DNA of 35,692 bases from Marine Group II euryarchaeote MED-G33 (GTDB taxonomy: Archaea; Thermoplasmatota; Poseidoniia; Poseidoniales; Thalassarchaeaceae): assembly GCA_002457195.1 (NCBI GenBank), contig NTJU01000004.1, positions 1 through 35,692 of the forward strand, in the 5' to 3' direction. Position numbers and translations under genes: made by a program. The notes below the pieces were generated by a model, which was given only the letters and a program-made list of their open reading frames with translations, was not told where the DNA came from and did not search any database. This document shows, in pieces, positions 1 to 7,440 of the stretch. Each line of letters starts with the position of its first letter. The stretch's first letter is position 1.

Positions 1-1469
1 AACGCAGGAAGCGATGGGACACTGACCTGACTCGAGGAGCCATCTGGTGCTTGAATCTCTAGAATGGTTGTAGGGGATGAAAGAATTCCACGGTTCTGTA
101 CTGGGACACTGAATGTCAGTTCATCTCCAGGAATTGCATAATAGCCTGTCAATGAATTCAATTGTTGAGACACACCATCGCGTAAACGTGAAACTGAGAC
201 GCCAGAACTAACTGCGACAAGATCTACCTCGACAAGGTTCTCGTCCAATGTTAATGTCGACACACCTATTTCGTCTGTAGCTTCAATCCAGGCGATGACA
301 CCGTGACTGGCAAAGTCGAAATTGGTTGGAGATGAATCCAACTCATGACCTGTGTCAAACTCAAGGTAGGCGCTACCATTGGCTGCGGTGGTCACGACTC
401 GTATGTCTTCTTCAATTTCATACGCGAACTCTACATCTTGGTTGGCCACTGGTTGTCCATTGCTATTGGTCACATTCACCCAAACCCCAAGATCGAAATC
501 TAAAGGCCAAGCTGGGAAAGCGAGATTGACATCGATTTCGTGATTGCGAGATACGGGGTTGTACTGATTCAACTTGAAATCGATATCTGCACCCACATCA
601 ATGCTCTGATGCCACCATGCATCATTTCGAGCATTGTCACACCACCATCGATATCCATTGATGTTGCCTGAACTGGCATTGTATGCTGTGACATTGTAAG
701 CATTTGAACATCCTGAATAAGAAACTCCCGGATCACCCGAGCCTACAACCTCAAAACGTTCTGTTGTCGATTCCTCACTATCATCAGGCAATTCGAATAA
801 ATTGTCGTAAACTTCTCCAGACCAAGCGGTTGAGGTGGTGGTTTCAGTATCCCAGATTTCACCGACATTCATTGGGAAATCATAGATCTCCTTTGGAGGG
901 GAATAATCAGTATCGATACTGAGTGTGGCCAAATCAAGACTGCTGCCAACCACCAAACTAGCCGGGAAGCCAATATTGTTGAAATCAACATCAAGATACA
1001 TGTTGTAAGTAATCTGACCAAGGTCAGAGGCGCGGATGACTTCCTCCATCTCAAGTTCTACTTCGAGATCCCCTCCCACGTTGAATCCAGACGCGACAAT
1101 GGTGGCTCCATTGTAATTGAATGTACCAGATGAGTCGAGGTCGTAAACAAGAGTGGATACGTTGTCGACAGTCGCAATTCGAATATCGACGACTTCACGT
1201 GTGAGTTGGCCCGTCAGAACGCCAACCTGTGACCCAGGAGCGCCACCAACAACCAAATCTTCTACATCGAATTCGGCATCATAGATCCATTCGTCACCGA
1301 TGCGCCAATCGACGACATCAATCAGGGTACCGCTCCTTGTCGATACCAAATTCAATGATGAGTCAGATTCCAATTCAGATGGGTTTTCCGGTTGCGAAAG
1401 CGGCACCAGAATCGAGAAAATTAGCAGCAGTACGAGGCTGATTGGCAGAAGTCGGGAATGGTCACCCAT
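1..1469 (-). CDS. Large secreted surface protein, 3' part beyond the left edge (partial)
   Basis: The minus strand is open from an ATG at 1469 to the left edge, at least 489 codons, with no stop in the window. The N-terminus starts MGDHSRLLP, followed by a hydrophobic stretch (ISLVLLLIFSILVPL) that looks like a signal peptide. The rest is acidic, rich in Asn, Asp, Ser and Thr, and predicted beta-rich. A segment beginning DWRIGDEWIYDAEFDVEDL opens the mature part. Near the left edge, motifs such as AIPGDELTFSVPVQNRG resemble CARDB-type adhesion folds. I do not recognise a catalytic domain. A TATA-like AT-rich block lies about 27 nt before the ATG, fitting a leaderless transcript, and a perfect palindrome overlaps the start codon. 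It is probably exported and cell-surface bound; a C-terminal anchor, if any, would lie outside the window. Confidence 0.8.
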   Translation of the reverse strand, partial: MGDHSRLLPISLVLLLIFSILVPLSQPENPSELESDSSLNLVSTRSGTLIDVVDWRIGDEWIYDAEFDVEDLVVGGAPGSQVGVLTGQLTREVVDIRIATVDNVSTLVYDLDSSGTFNYNGATIVASGFNVGGDLEVELEMEEVIRASDLGQITYNMYLDVDFNNIGFPASLVVGSSLDLATLSIDTDYSPPKEIYDFPMNVGEIWDTETTTSTAWSGEVYDNLFELPDDSEESTTERFEVVGSGDPGVSYSGCSNAYNVTAYNASSGNINGYRWWCDNARNDAWWHQSIDVGADIDFKLNQYNPVSRNHEIDVNLAFPAWPLDFDLGVWVNVTNSNGQPVANQDVEFAYEIEEDIRVVTTAANGSAYLEFDTGHELDSSPTNFDFASHGVIAWIEATDEIGVSTLTLDENLVEVDLVAVSSGVSVSRLRDGVSQQLNSLTGYYAIPGDELTFSVPVQNRGILSSPTTILEIQAPDGSSSQVSVPSLPA

Positions 1470-1479
1470 AGGGTGACCA
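1459..1479. promoter_or_regulatory. Perfect palindrome over the start codon, candidate operator
   Basis: The arms GGTCACCC and GGGTGACC (9 bp each, counting the flanking T and A) are separated by ATA. The start codon of the secreted-protein gene sits at the centre. If transcription starts at or near the ATG, as the TATA-like block at 1491-1500 suggests, a bound dimer would cover the initiation site. It could instead act as a hairpin at the 5' end of the mRNA. Confidence 0.55.
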
Positions 1480-1490
1480 GAGAGGAGACC

Positions 1491-1500
1491 CCTATTCAAT
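1491..1500 (-). promoter_or_regulatory. TATA-like box of the secreted-protein gene
   Basis: On the minus strand this reads ATTGAATAGG. Its centre is about 27 nt upstream of the ATG at 1469, the usual spacing for a leaderless archaeal start. It overlaps the stop codon of the upstream 117-aa gene. Confidence 0.4.
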
Positions 1501-1849
1501 TGAGCGCAATGCGGATTATGGAGATGAATGTGGTTGCCCACATCCAAAGTAGCATCACATTCCGCGTCAACTGTGTGGGCGGCCTCCAACCGGTAATAGC
1601 CTCAGCAATTTCCTTCACAAACCAACCTTCTTCATGTTCTTCAACATGGTCATTTTGCATCAAACGCTGTTCCCAAGTTGTGAATATGCAAGTGCGCTGA
1701 TTGAAGCGCCAATGCAGCCGGGTGAGAGGTGTCAAAATAGCATGAACCCACCATGCAATCGGCCAAGGTAATGCCCATCCAAGCATCAGAAAAAGCATCA
1801 CGATGAGATGGCTGAAGCGTACGGATTTTGCGGCCACCCAGCGCCACAT
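1496..1849 (-). CDS. Small membrane protein, tandem paralogue A
   Basis: The 117-aa protein is rich in Trp and has hydrophobic segments at about residues 12-40 and 92-115. It shares a pattern with the gene directly upstream: W-x-LPWP-x-AWW, then a Pro, HW, a Cys, a Glu followed by Leu, a GF or GW turn and a C-terminal hydrophobic helix. The two therefore look like a tandem duplication. The general form (two or three helices with a Cys...Glu-x-x-Leu motif) recalls small DUF2784-type membrane proteins, but I cannot confirm that. The start at 1849 lies 4 nt past the upstream stop, so the pair is probably co-transcribed. Function unknown. Confidence 0.7.
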   Translation of the reverse strand: MWRWVAAKSVRFSHLIVMLFLMLGWALPWPIAWWVHAILTPLTRLHWRFNQRTCIFTTWEQRLMQNDHVEEHEEGWFVKEIAEAITGWRPPTQLTRNVMLLWMWATTFISIIRIALN

Positions 1850-1853
1850 GATC

Positions 1854-2234
1854 TCACCAAGGGATGTGATTGCCTAGATACAATCTCAATGCACACAATG
1901 CCAGACCCATGTAGGACAAACCCCATCCAAGGTTGGCTGCGGTTTCATCACTCATATGCCAACCCACAAGCGCACCCATTCGTTGAATGAAGCCCCCTTG
2001 CTCACGGGTTCCTGCTTGTGGATGACCTCTCAATTTCATTTCAATCGTTGAAAGAATACAAACGTCGGCAGTCTTCCAATGAATCAACATCGTGGGGATG
2101 AAGAAGAGCCCGAACCACCAAGCTTCAGGCCAAGGCAAAAGCCAGCCCCAAGGTACGAAAAATGTGACTCCGACATGCAAGATGTATACGGCCTTGGCTA
2201 ACGCTAAGCGAATCGGACCGACATTGTCGGTCAT
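1854..2234 (-). CDS. Small membrane protein, tandem paralogue B
   Basis: The 126-aa protein has hydrophobic segments at about residues 14-35, 38-55 and 100-118. The core GWLLPWPEAWWFGLFFIP is followed by HWKTADVCILSTIEMKLRGH, aligning with the downstream 117-aa paralogue (ALPWPIAWW, then RLHW, then CIFTTWEQRL). It begins 9 nt after the TBP stop codon and is therefore probably on the TBP transcript. No catalytic motif is recognised; the conserved Cys and Glu after the second helix are the most likely functional positions. Function unknown. Confidence 0.75.
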   Translation of the reverse strand: MTDNVGPIRLALAKAVYILHVGVTFFVPWGWLLPWPEAWWFGLFFIPTMLIHWKTADVCILSTIEMKLRGHPQAGTREQGGFIQRMGALVGWHMSDETAANLGWGLSYMGLALCALRLYLGNHIPW

Positions 2235-2243
2235 ATCGATGCC

Positions 2244-2861
2244 TCACAAGAGGTCGGCGAGTTCGTCTTGAATGATTTCAACGGCCTCAAGGATCTCATC
2301 CTTGTGGCGTGCGCCGGTAATCACCATCTTGCCACTGCCGAAAATCAGACAGACAACCTTCGGGTAATCGAGGCGGTAAATCAAACCGGGGAACTGCTCG
2401 GGCTCATATTCGACCTTGTCAAATGGAAGGTGGAAGGTTAGGTGGTTGAGGTTGAGTTTGCGAGGTTCTCCTGCTTGAGGTTCGTCGGTCCACTTGTCCC
2501 TGCCATCGTAATCTTCAGGGTAATGTAGAGCATAAGTCGCAACCATATTCTGAACTTCGATTTGAACATCGTCGAGTTCCCATGTCTCGATTCCGGCTGC
2601 ACGCAAATCACCGATCATGCGCTCGATACCAGTGTGGATATTGTCCTCGTTCTTACCACCAGTGCAAACTGCACGGCCGGAGCGGAACATGAGGATAGCC
2701 AACTTGGGGTCAACTACTCGATATACGACACCAGGGAATTGCTCTGGTTCATACTCACAATTCAGTTGAATTGCGATATCTGGTAAGTTCAATTCCTCAG
2801 CCACGCGGGTTGAGGCGACTACATTCACTACAGTTAGGCGGTCTTCATCACTTGTTGCCAT
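2244..2861 (-). CDS. tbp: TATA-box binding protein
   Basis: TBP binds the promoter TATA box and nucleates transcription initiation with TFB. The 205-aa protein has the two direct repeats of the TBP saddle. Repeat 1 contains EYEPEQFPGVVYRVVDPKLA and repeat 2 contains EYEPEQFPGLIYRLDYPKVV, each followed by an F-x-SG-K/R-x-V-x-TG strand. The length is close to the usual 180-200 aa, with a short acidic insert between repeats (about residues 112-135). I chose the ATG at 2861 (MATSDEDRL). The longer frame starts at a TTG only 7 nt from the TATA box, which cannot lie inside the transcript. The two membrane-protein genes downstream probably share the transcript. Confidence 0.97.
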   Translation of the reverse strand: MATSDEDRLTVVNVVASTRVAEELNLPDIAIQLNCEYEPEQFPGVVYRVVDPKLAILMFRSGRAVCTGGKNEDNIHTGIERMIGDLRAAGIETWELDDVQIEVQNMVATYALHYPEDYDGRDKWTDEPQAGEPRKLNLNHLTFHLPFDKVEYEPEQFPGLIYRLDYPKVVCLIFGSGKMVITGARHKDEILEAVEIIQDELADLL

Positions 2862-2882
2862 GGCCCGCCGTAACAAAACCCC

Positions 2883-2890
2883 TATTTAAA
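2883..2890 (-). promoter_or_regulatory. TATA box of tbp, leaderless promoter
   Basis: The minus strand reads TTTAAATA. Its centre is about 25-26 nt upstream of the ATG at 2861, so transcription would begin at or next to the start codon. This box decides the tbp start. Confidence 0.7.
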
Positions 2891-2938
2891 GCCGCACTCA
2901 GACTTGTTTATAATGAAATGTCGATAGTAAGGCCGCAA

Positions 2939-3925
2939 TCAATCGTTTTCGATTCGCACACCTTGTGCTCCAAGTGGGGACACCATTGTTCGGCCCCCAA
3001 CCAATTCAATTGCCTCAGCTGTTCTCCGCGGTTCCATGGTTAGAGCGATCATACATCCACCGCCTCCAGCGCCTGTGAGTTTTGCTCCAAGACTAGAGGG
3101 CAATGCTGCTTCAACCATACGATCTAAATCATCATCAGATACACCCAGACCCTGTAACAAACGATGACATTCGTTCATGGCGATTCCAACGGCCTGAAGA
3201 TTCCCAAGAGAAAGGGCGGTCGTACCCGCACGGGTAACATTGCCAATTCGTTCGATATCCGTCATTCGTTCCGGCTCATTTTCGAGCAATTCTGCCACCT
3301 TGGCAACCATCTGTGCAGTGGGTCCAGGGCGGCCAGAAAAACCGATTACAAGACTTGCTTCTGATAGAGATTGGGGGATGTCTACGCTGTGGACTTCCCA
3401 GGTTCTTCGTTGACCATCGATCCGTAAATCACGAGTATATTGCCAATTTGCCAGTGATTCTTTCTTGTCAGAGACCAACACAGCTCCACCCAATGTAGTG
3501 GTACTCGTGTCGATTGGGCTGGCACGTCCACCTTGGGCTTCTGCTTCGGCAATATGGGCTGTTGTAGCGATTCCAGAAAGGGGTAAATCGTCGACTTTGG
3601 TCCCACCTATATGCAGTAGACCCGCTGCAACAGCAGAACAAATCGCTGCGCTTGAACCTAGACCTGCTGCACCAAACAACTCGCTTTCGATCTTCACGGA
3701 TAGTGGCCGACCTCCACTGCCAACCCAAACGCGTTTGAGGATTGCATCAAGATGTGGGTGACGATGTTTCTCAAATGGCATTCCGTCGATGAGCCAACCC
3801 GACTCTGATTCCTCGATAATAACTCGAATCCGAGCATCGATAGCGACCGCGACCGCTGGTTGCCCATACACCACCGCATGCTCTCCGAAGAGAATGCACT
3901 TCCCCGGCGCACTGGAGATGACCAT
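2939..3925 (-). CDS. mvk: Mevalonate kinase
   Basis: The enzyme phosphorylates mevalonate to 5-phosphomevalonate in archaeal isoprenoid lipid synthesis. The 328-aa protein is a GHMP kinase. Its N-terminus is APGKCILFGEHAVVYGQPAV. The ATP-binding loop is AAGLGSSAAICSA at about residue 90. The segment with the catalytic Asp is PIDTSTTTLGG near residue 140, and the C-terminal motif is LTGAGGGGCMIAL near residue 285. The length is typical of archaeal mevalonate kinases. It lies upstream of tbp with a 77-bp gap and a separate tbp promoter, and is divergent from the FixC-like gene. The short divergent region holds an imperfect GC-rich palindrome. Confidence 0.95.
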   Translation of the reverse strand: MVISSAPGKCILFGEHAVVYGQPAVAVAIDARIRVIIEESESGWLIDGMPFEKHRHPHLDAILKRVWVGSGGRPLSVKIESELFGAAGLGSSAAICSAVAAGLLHIGGTKVDDLPLSGIATTAHIAEAEAQGGRASPIDTSTTTLGGAVLVSDKKESLANWQYTRDLRIDGQRRTWEVHSVDIPQSLSEASLVIGFSGRPGPTAQMVAKVAELLENEPERMTDIERIGNVTRAGTTALSLGNLQAVGIAMNECHRLLQGLGVSDDDLDRMVEAALPSSLGAKLTGAGGGGCMIALTMEPRRTAEAIELVGGRTMVSPLGAQGVRIEND

Positions 3926-3960
3926 GTGGGGCCGTGGGAGCGGGGCCTCATATCGGTATC

Positions 3961-3980
3961 TCTCGCGTGCGCGTGCGAGA
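3961..3980. promoter_or_regulatory. Imperfect 20-bp GC-rich palindrome between divergent genes
   Basis: TCTCGCGTGCGCGTGCGAGA has 6-bp perfect outer arms (TCTCGC/GCGAGA) and a GCGC centre, with two mismatched positions on each side. It lies between mevalonate kinase (start 3925, minus) and the FixC-like gene (start 4031, plus). It shares the 9-mer CGCGTGCGC with the palindrome at 10198-10215. Confidence 0.4.
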
Positions 3981-4030
3981 ACAAGTTCAAGGACAAGTGA
4001 TAGTTAGGGGCGGTTGCCCGAGGTGAATCT

Positions 4031-5596
4031 ATGGACGAAGAAACCGATTTTGACGTCATCATTATCGGTGCGGGTTTCGCAGGAGCATCTACTGCATTCC
4101 AATTGCTAAAGGAGGGTATCGAAGGCGATCGAATCCTGATCGTCGACCGTGGAGAACCGATTGGTAGCAAGAATCTCACGGGTGGAATCCTTTGGGGTCG
4201 AGAACTCGATGATTTTGAAGAATATCTCGGGAACTGGGAAATGGATTGCCCCGGAATTGAGCGCGCTATTAATCACAAGAAAGTCGGATTCCTAAGTAGT
4301 GAGGATGCACTCTTCGTTGAAGGAAGATTTGCATCATGGGATGGAACTGGAGGGACCGATGAACCAAGTCAGCGTTCTTCATGGTCTGTTCTTCGAGCGA
4401 AAGCAGATGCTTGGATGGCCGAGAAAATGGAGGAAGCTGGAATCTTTGTGATGGCTGGCATGAAAATCGATCAACTCCACATCGATGGCCTTGACCACGA
4501 ATCCTATGACTGTCGTGATCTCACCGACCCTGCTGAAGATAGTGGAAAAGGTGCAGCCCAGAAATGGAAGGTTGACAATCTCCCGAAAGAATTGGTCGAA
4601 AAAATTCGAAACGGCACCATCAGTGGAATTGTCCAAGATGGGGAAGTCATGACCAGCAAGGTGGTTGTCATCGCCGAAGGAAGCAACTCTGTGTTGACAC
4701 GAGGCTACCACTTTGATTCAATGCTACACGCTCAATCCAAAGACGATATGTTGCTTGGTGTCAAAGAAGTGATTCATCTGGGTAAAGAGAAGATCGATGA
4801 ACGATTCAATTGCTTTGCTGGCGATGGTGAGCGCCCCCCCAGTGGAATGGCGATGGAATTGGCACTGTCACTCTACAGAGACATGGCACACGACGCCTGG
4901 GAAAAGTACCCCAACACCAAGGGATTGTATCCGCGCTGTGGTGGATTTTTCTACACCAACAAGGAAACTGTATCGTGTGGAATCATCGTACAACTGAAAT
5001 CACTTCCCGAGGGGCTGCATACCTACGATTTGTATCAGGCGTTCAAGGAACAACCAGCAATTGCCGCACTCATTGAAGGTGGAGAAGCGATCGAATATGG
5101 GGGCCATCTCTGCCCTGAATATGGATTGCATCGAATGCCACATAGATTCACCCGCGATGGTGCGCTAGTGGTGGGTGATGCAGCCGGTCTTGTCTTTGCC
5201 AATGGAATGCAAATCCAAGGCATGAACAATGCTCTACACTCTGGCAAATTGGCCGGTAAAGCGATTGCCAAATGTATAGCAGATGGAGATGTGAGTGCAA
5301 AGGCACTCGATGCAACCTACACAAAGTCACTCAAATCCAGTTACATCTTCCGTGATCTCAAGCGATTTGAACCCGCGACCAAATTCCTCAACAATCCTGC
5401 GAACTTCACATGGGTTCCTGAACTGGTTGGCAAAACCGCGAACCGTGTCTTCCGAGAAATCGGTGAAGAAAAAGTTCCGGCCGAGAAGGTTTTACGCCAA
5501 GTTCGCAAGGAAATGCGCGCCGAAAACAAAGCAAACAAGAAGGGGATGGGGCTCTTCGGCATGCTAAAGTTGGCGCTGATGGGGAGAAAACTCTGA
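4031..5596 (+). CDS. fixC: FixC-like flavoprotein, electron-transfer-flavoprotein:quinone oxidoreductase family
   Basis: This family moves electrons from an electron-transfer flavoprotein to membrane quinone, working with a FixX ferredoxin. The 521-aa protein starts with an FAD-binding Rossmann motif (DVIIIGAGFAGASTA, residues 8-22). The FixC signature GSKNLTGGILWG follows at about residue 45. The second FAD motif, ALVVGDAAGLVFANGMQIQG, comes near residue 380. It is longer than bacterial FixC (about 430 aa) because of an insert around residues 140-210 and a basic C-terminal tail. A GAGGTGA ribosome site lies 4 nt before the ATG. The FixX gene starts 9 nt downstream, so they form one operon. 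No FixA/FixB genes lie in the window. A geranylgeranyl-reductase-family role is possible but less likely given the adjacent FixX. Confidence 0.88.
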   Translation: MDEETDFDVIIIGAGFAGASTAFQLLKEGIEGDRILIVDRGEPIGSKNLTGGILWGRELDDFEEYLGNWEMDCPGIERAINHKKVGFLSSEDALFVEGRFASWDGTGGTDEPSQRSSWSVLRAKADAWMAEKMEEAGIFVMAGMKIDQLHIDGLDHESYDCRDLTDPAEDSGKGAAQKWKVDNLPKELVEKIRNGTISGIVQDGEVMTSKVVVIAEGSNSVLTRGYHFDSMLHAQSKDDMLLGVKEVIHLGKEKIDERFNCFAGDGERPPSGMAMELALSLYRDMAHDAWEKYPNTKGLYPRCGGFFYTNKETVSCGIIVQLKSLPEGLHTYDLYQAFKEQPAIAALIEGGEAIEYGGHLCPEYGLHRMPHRFTRDGALVVGDAAGLVFANGMQIQGMNNALHSGKLAGKAIAKCIADGDVSAKALDATYTKSLKSSYIFRDLKRFEPATKFLNNPANFTWVPELVGKTANRVFREIGEEKVPAEKVLRQVRKEMRAENKANKKGMGLFGMLKLALMGRKL

Positions 5597-5605
5597 GGTA
5601 TTATA

Positions 5606-5923
5606 ATGTCTGAATCAATCAAATTGGGTCTTTTCACATACGATGTCAAGAATGGTCTTGGCTTGATTGGATACAACGTAGACGAGCATGAACATGCCCA
5701 CATTATCGTCGAGACCAGCAAGTGCAACGACTGTTCCCACATGATGTGTGTCTGGGGTTGCCCCGCACAATGCTACAACTTCCGTGACCAGGGCTTAGAG
5801 GAAATGAAATTCCAGTATGAGGACTGCGTTGAATGTGGTACTTGCTACATCATGTGCGACCAAGGGGCCGTGAGTTGGAATCACCCCCGTGGTGGCTTCG
5901 GAATCACTTACAGTCAGGGTTGA
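5606..5923 (+). CDS. fixX: FixX-like ferredoxin
   Basis: This is the ferredoxin-like partner of FixC in electron transfer to quinone. The 105-aa protein matches FixX in layout. The N-terminal segment ends NVDEHEHAHIIV. A first Cys group follows (C-x2-C-x4-C-x3-CP), then a complete C-x2-C-x2-C-x3-C cluster site (CVECGTCYIMC) and the C-terminal FixX signature WNHPRGGFGITY. The length is near the usual 95-100 aa. It lies 9 nt after the FixC stop, with GAGGT before the ATG. The cysS gene starts 8 nt after its stop, so the three may be co-transcribed. Confidence 0.92.
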   Translation: MSESIKLGLFTYDVKNGLGLIGYNVDEHEHAHIIVETSKCNDCSHMMCVWGCPAQCYNFRDQGLEEMKFQYEDCVECGTCYIMCDQGAVSWNHPRGGFGITYSQG

Positions 5924-5931
5924 GTGTAGCG

Positions 5932-7440
5932 ATGTCGCTACACGTTTACGATACTCGAACCCGAGAAAAGCGGCTTTTTGAGACCGCAAAGACCGGTGAG
6001 GTCGACATGTATGTCTGTGGGATTACTCCCTACTCACCTTCACACTTAGGACACGCTCGGTGTTACATCGCCTTTGATTTGGTCCATCGCTGGTTGGAAG
6101 CAAGTGGTTGGACTGTCAATTATGTCCAGAATTTTACCGATATCGATGACAAAATCATTCATGCAGCCAGTGAGGAAGGGATTGACTTCCTAGAGGTGGC
6201 CAATCGCAATATCGAGGATTATTATCGAGCCATGGATTTGCTCAATGTGTTGCGAGCGGACCATTACCCACGTGTGACAGAGGTGGTTCCTGAAATCATT
6301 ACCATGGTCGAAACACTCATCGAAAAAGAGCATGCATATGTGGCTGAAGATGGAGTTTGGTTCAGTATTGCTTCAGCACCCGAGAAGTATGGGGTGTTGA
6401 CAGGGCAATCCATCGATGCGGTCAAGGCTGGAGCGGGTGGACGTGTTGAGAAATCAGGCAAACGCGATCACAAGGATTTCGCATTGTGGAAGGTCGCCAA
6501 ACCCGGAGAGCCATCATGGCCTTCACCATGGGGCGATGGACGACCTGGGTGGCACATCGAATGTAGTGCCATGTCACTCAAACACTTTGGCGAGCAGTTC
6601 GACATCCACGGTGGTGGCCACGACCTCCGATTCCCACATCATGAAGCTGAAATATTCCAATCCGAATGTTGTACTGGGAAGACTCCGCTGGTTCAGTATT
6701 GGATGCACAACGGTTTCGTCAACATCGATGGAGAGAAGATGAGCAAGTCCCTTGGGAACTTTTGGACCATTAGTGATGCATTGGGAAATTATGACCCACT
6801 GGTTCTTCGGCATGCACTCCTGAATGCGCATTATCGATCACCCATTGACCTCACAGAACAATTGCTCGAGGATGCCAAAGGCCACCATGTAAAGTTGGTC
6901 GAAGCCTATGGTCATGCATTGGTCGTCACTGACCTGGCCAAGAAGGCAGGATTGCAAGAAGCACCAAGATTGCCGCAAGCAGATGTCGCTTCAACGGATT
7001 TCCTTACGAGTAAACTCGGACTCTTGGAAAAACTTCTGCAAGAAGCAGCGATTGCCATGGATGATGATTTCAACAGTCGTCAGGCATTGGCCAAGGTCAG
7101 CAATGGTGCGCGCTTGATTCCACAGATTCTCAACAACGAAGATATCGATGAACGGGATACTGCCGCCTTTGCCATATATGCCATCGATTGGTTGGAGGAG
7201 TTTGCCGGTTCAGTTCTCGGTCTACTTCCATCGAAGGATGCGGCCATGGCCGTTCACGACCCAAGTTTAGACCCTGCACGACAGGCGATCAAGGACGACG
7301 TTGAGCAACTTCTCGCCCGACGTGCAATTGCCAGGGCAGCCAAAGATTGGGATAGTGCTGATGAGATTCGTGATGCACTTGCCGCAATGGGTGTCTCCGT
7401 CAAGGATACGCCAGATGGTGTGGTGTGGACACTTGAGTAA
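5932..7440 (+). CDS. cysS: Cysteinyl-tRNA synthetase
   Basis: The enzyme charges tRNA-Cys. The 502-aa class I synthetase has the HIGH motif in [13 protein letters not shown] (about residue 35), the zinc-ligand Cys in MYVCGITPY and in WHIECSAM, and HH in [10 protein letters not shown]. The KMSKS loop is KMSKSLGNF near residue 265. I used the ATG at 5932 ([10 protein letters not shown]). An upstream extension in the same frame overlaps fixX and lacks family similarity. The gene ends exactly where the convergent secreted amidohydrolase gene ends. Confidence 0.96.
   Translation: MSLHVYDTRTREKRLFETAKTGEVDMYVCGITPYSPSHLGHARCYIAFDLVHRWLEASGWTVNYVQNFTDIDDKIIHAASEEGIDFLEVANRNIEDYYRAMDLLNVLRADHYPRVTEVVPEIITMVETLIEKEHAYVAEDGVWFSIASAPEKYGVLTGQSIDAVKAGAGGRVEKSGKRDHKDFALWKVAKPGEPSWPSPWGDGRPGWHIECSAMSLKHFGEQFDIHGGGHDLRFPHHEAEIFQSECCTGKTPLVQYWMHNGFVNIDGEKMSKSLGNFWTISDALGNYDPLVLRHALLNAHYRSPIDLTEQLLEDAKGHHVKLVEAYGHALVVTDLAKKAGLQEAPRLPQADVASTDFLTSKLGLLEKLLQEAAIAMDDDFNSRQALAKVSNGARLIPQILNNEDIDERDTAAFAIYAIDWLEEFAGSVLGLLPSKDAAMAVHDPSLDPARQAIKDDVEQLLARRAIARAAKDWDSADEIRDALAAMGVSVKDTPDGVVWTLE

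Noticed and set aside
3694-4179. 161-codon minus-strand open frame
   Set aside because: It covers mevalonate kinase and the start of the FixC-like gene in other frames and shows no family features.
5833-5931. 33-residue N-terminal extension of CysS
   Set aside because: It overlaps fixX and has no CysS similarity; the ATG at 5932 gives the normal family start.
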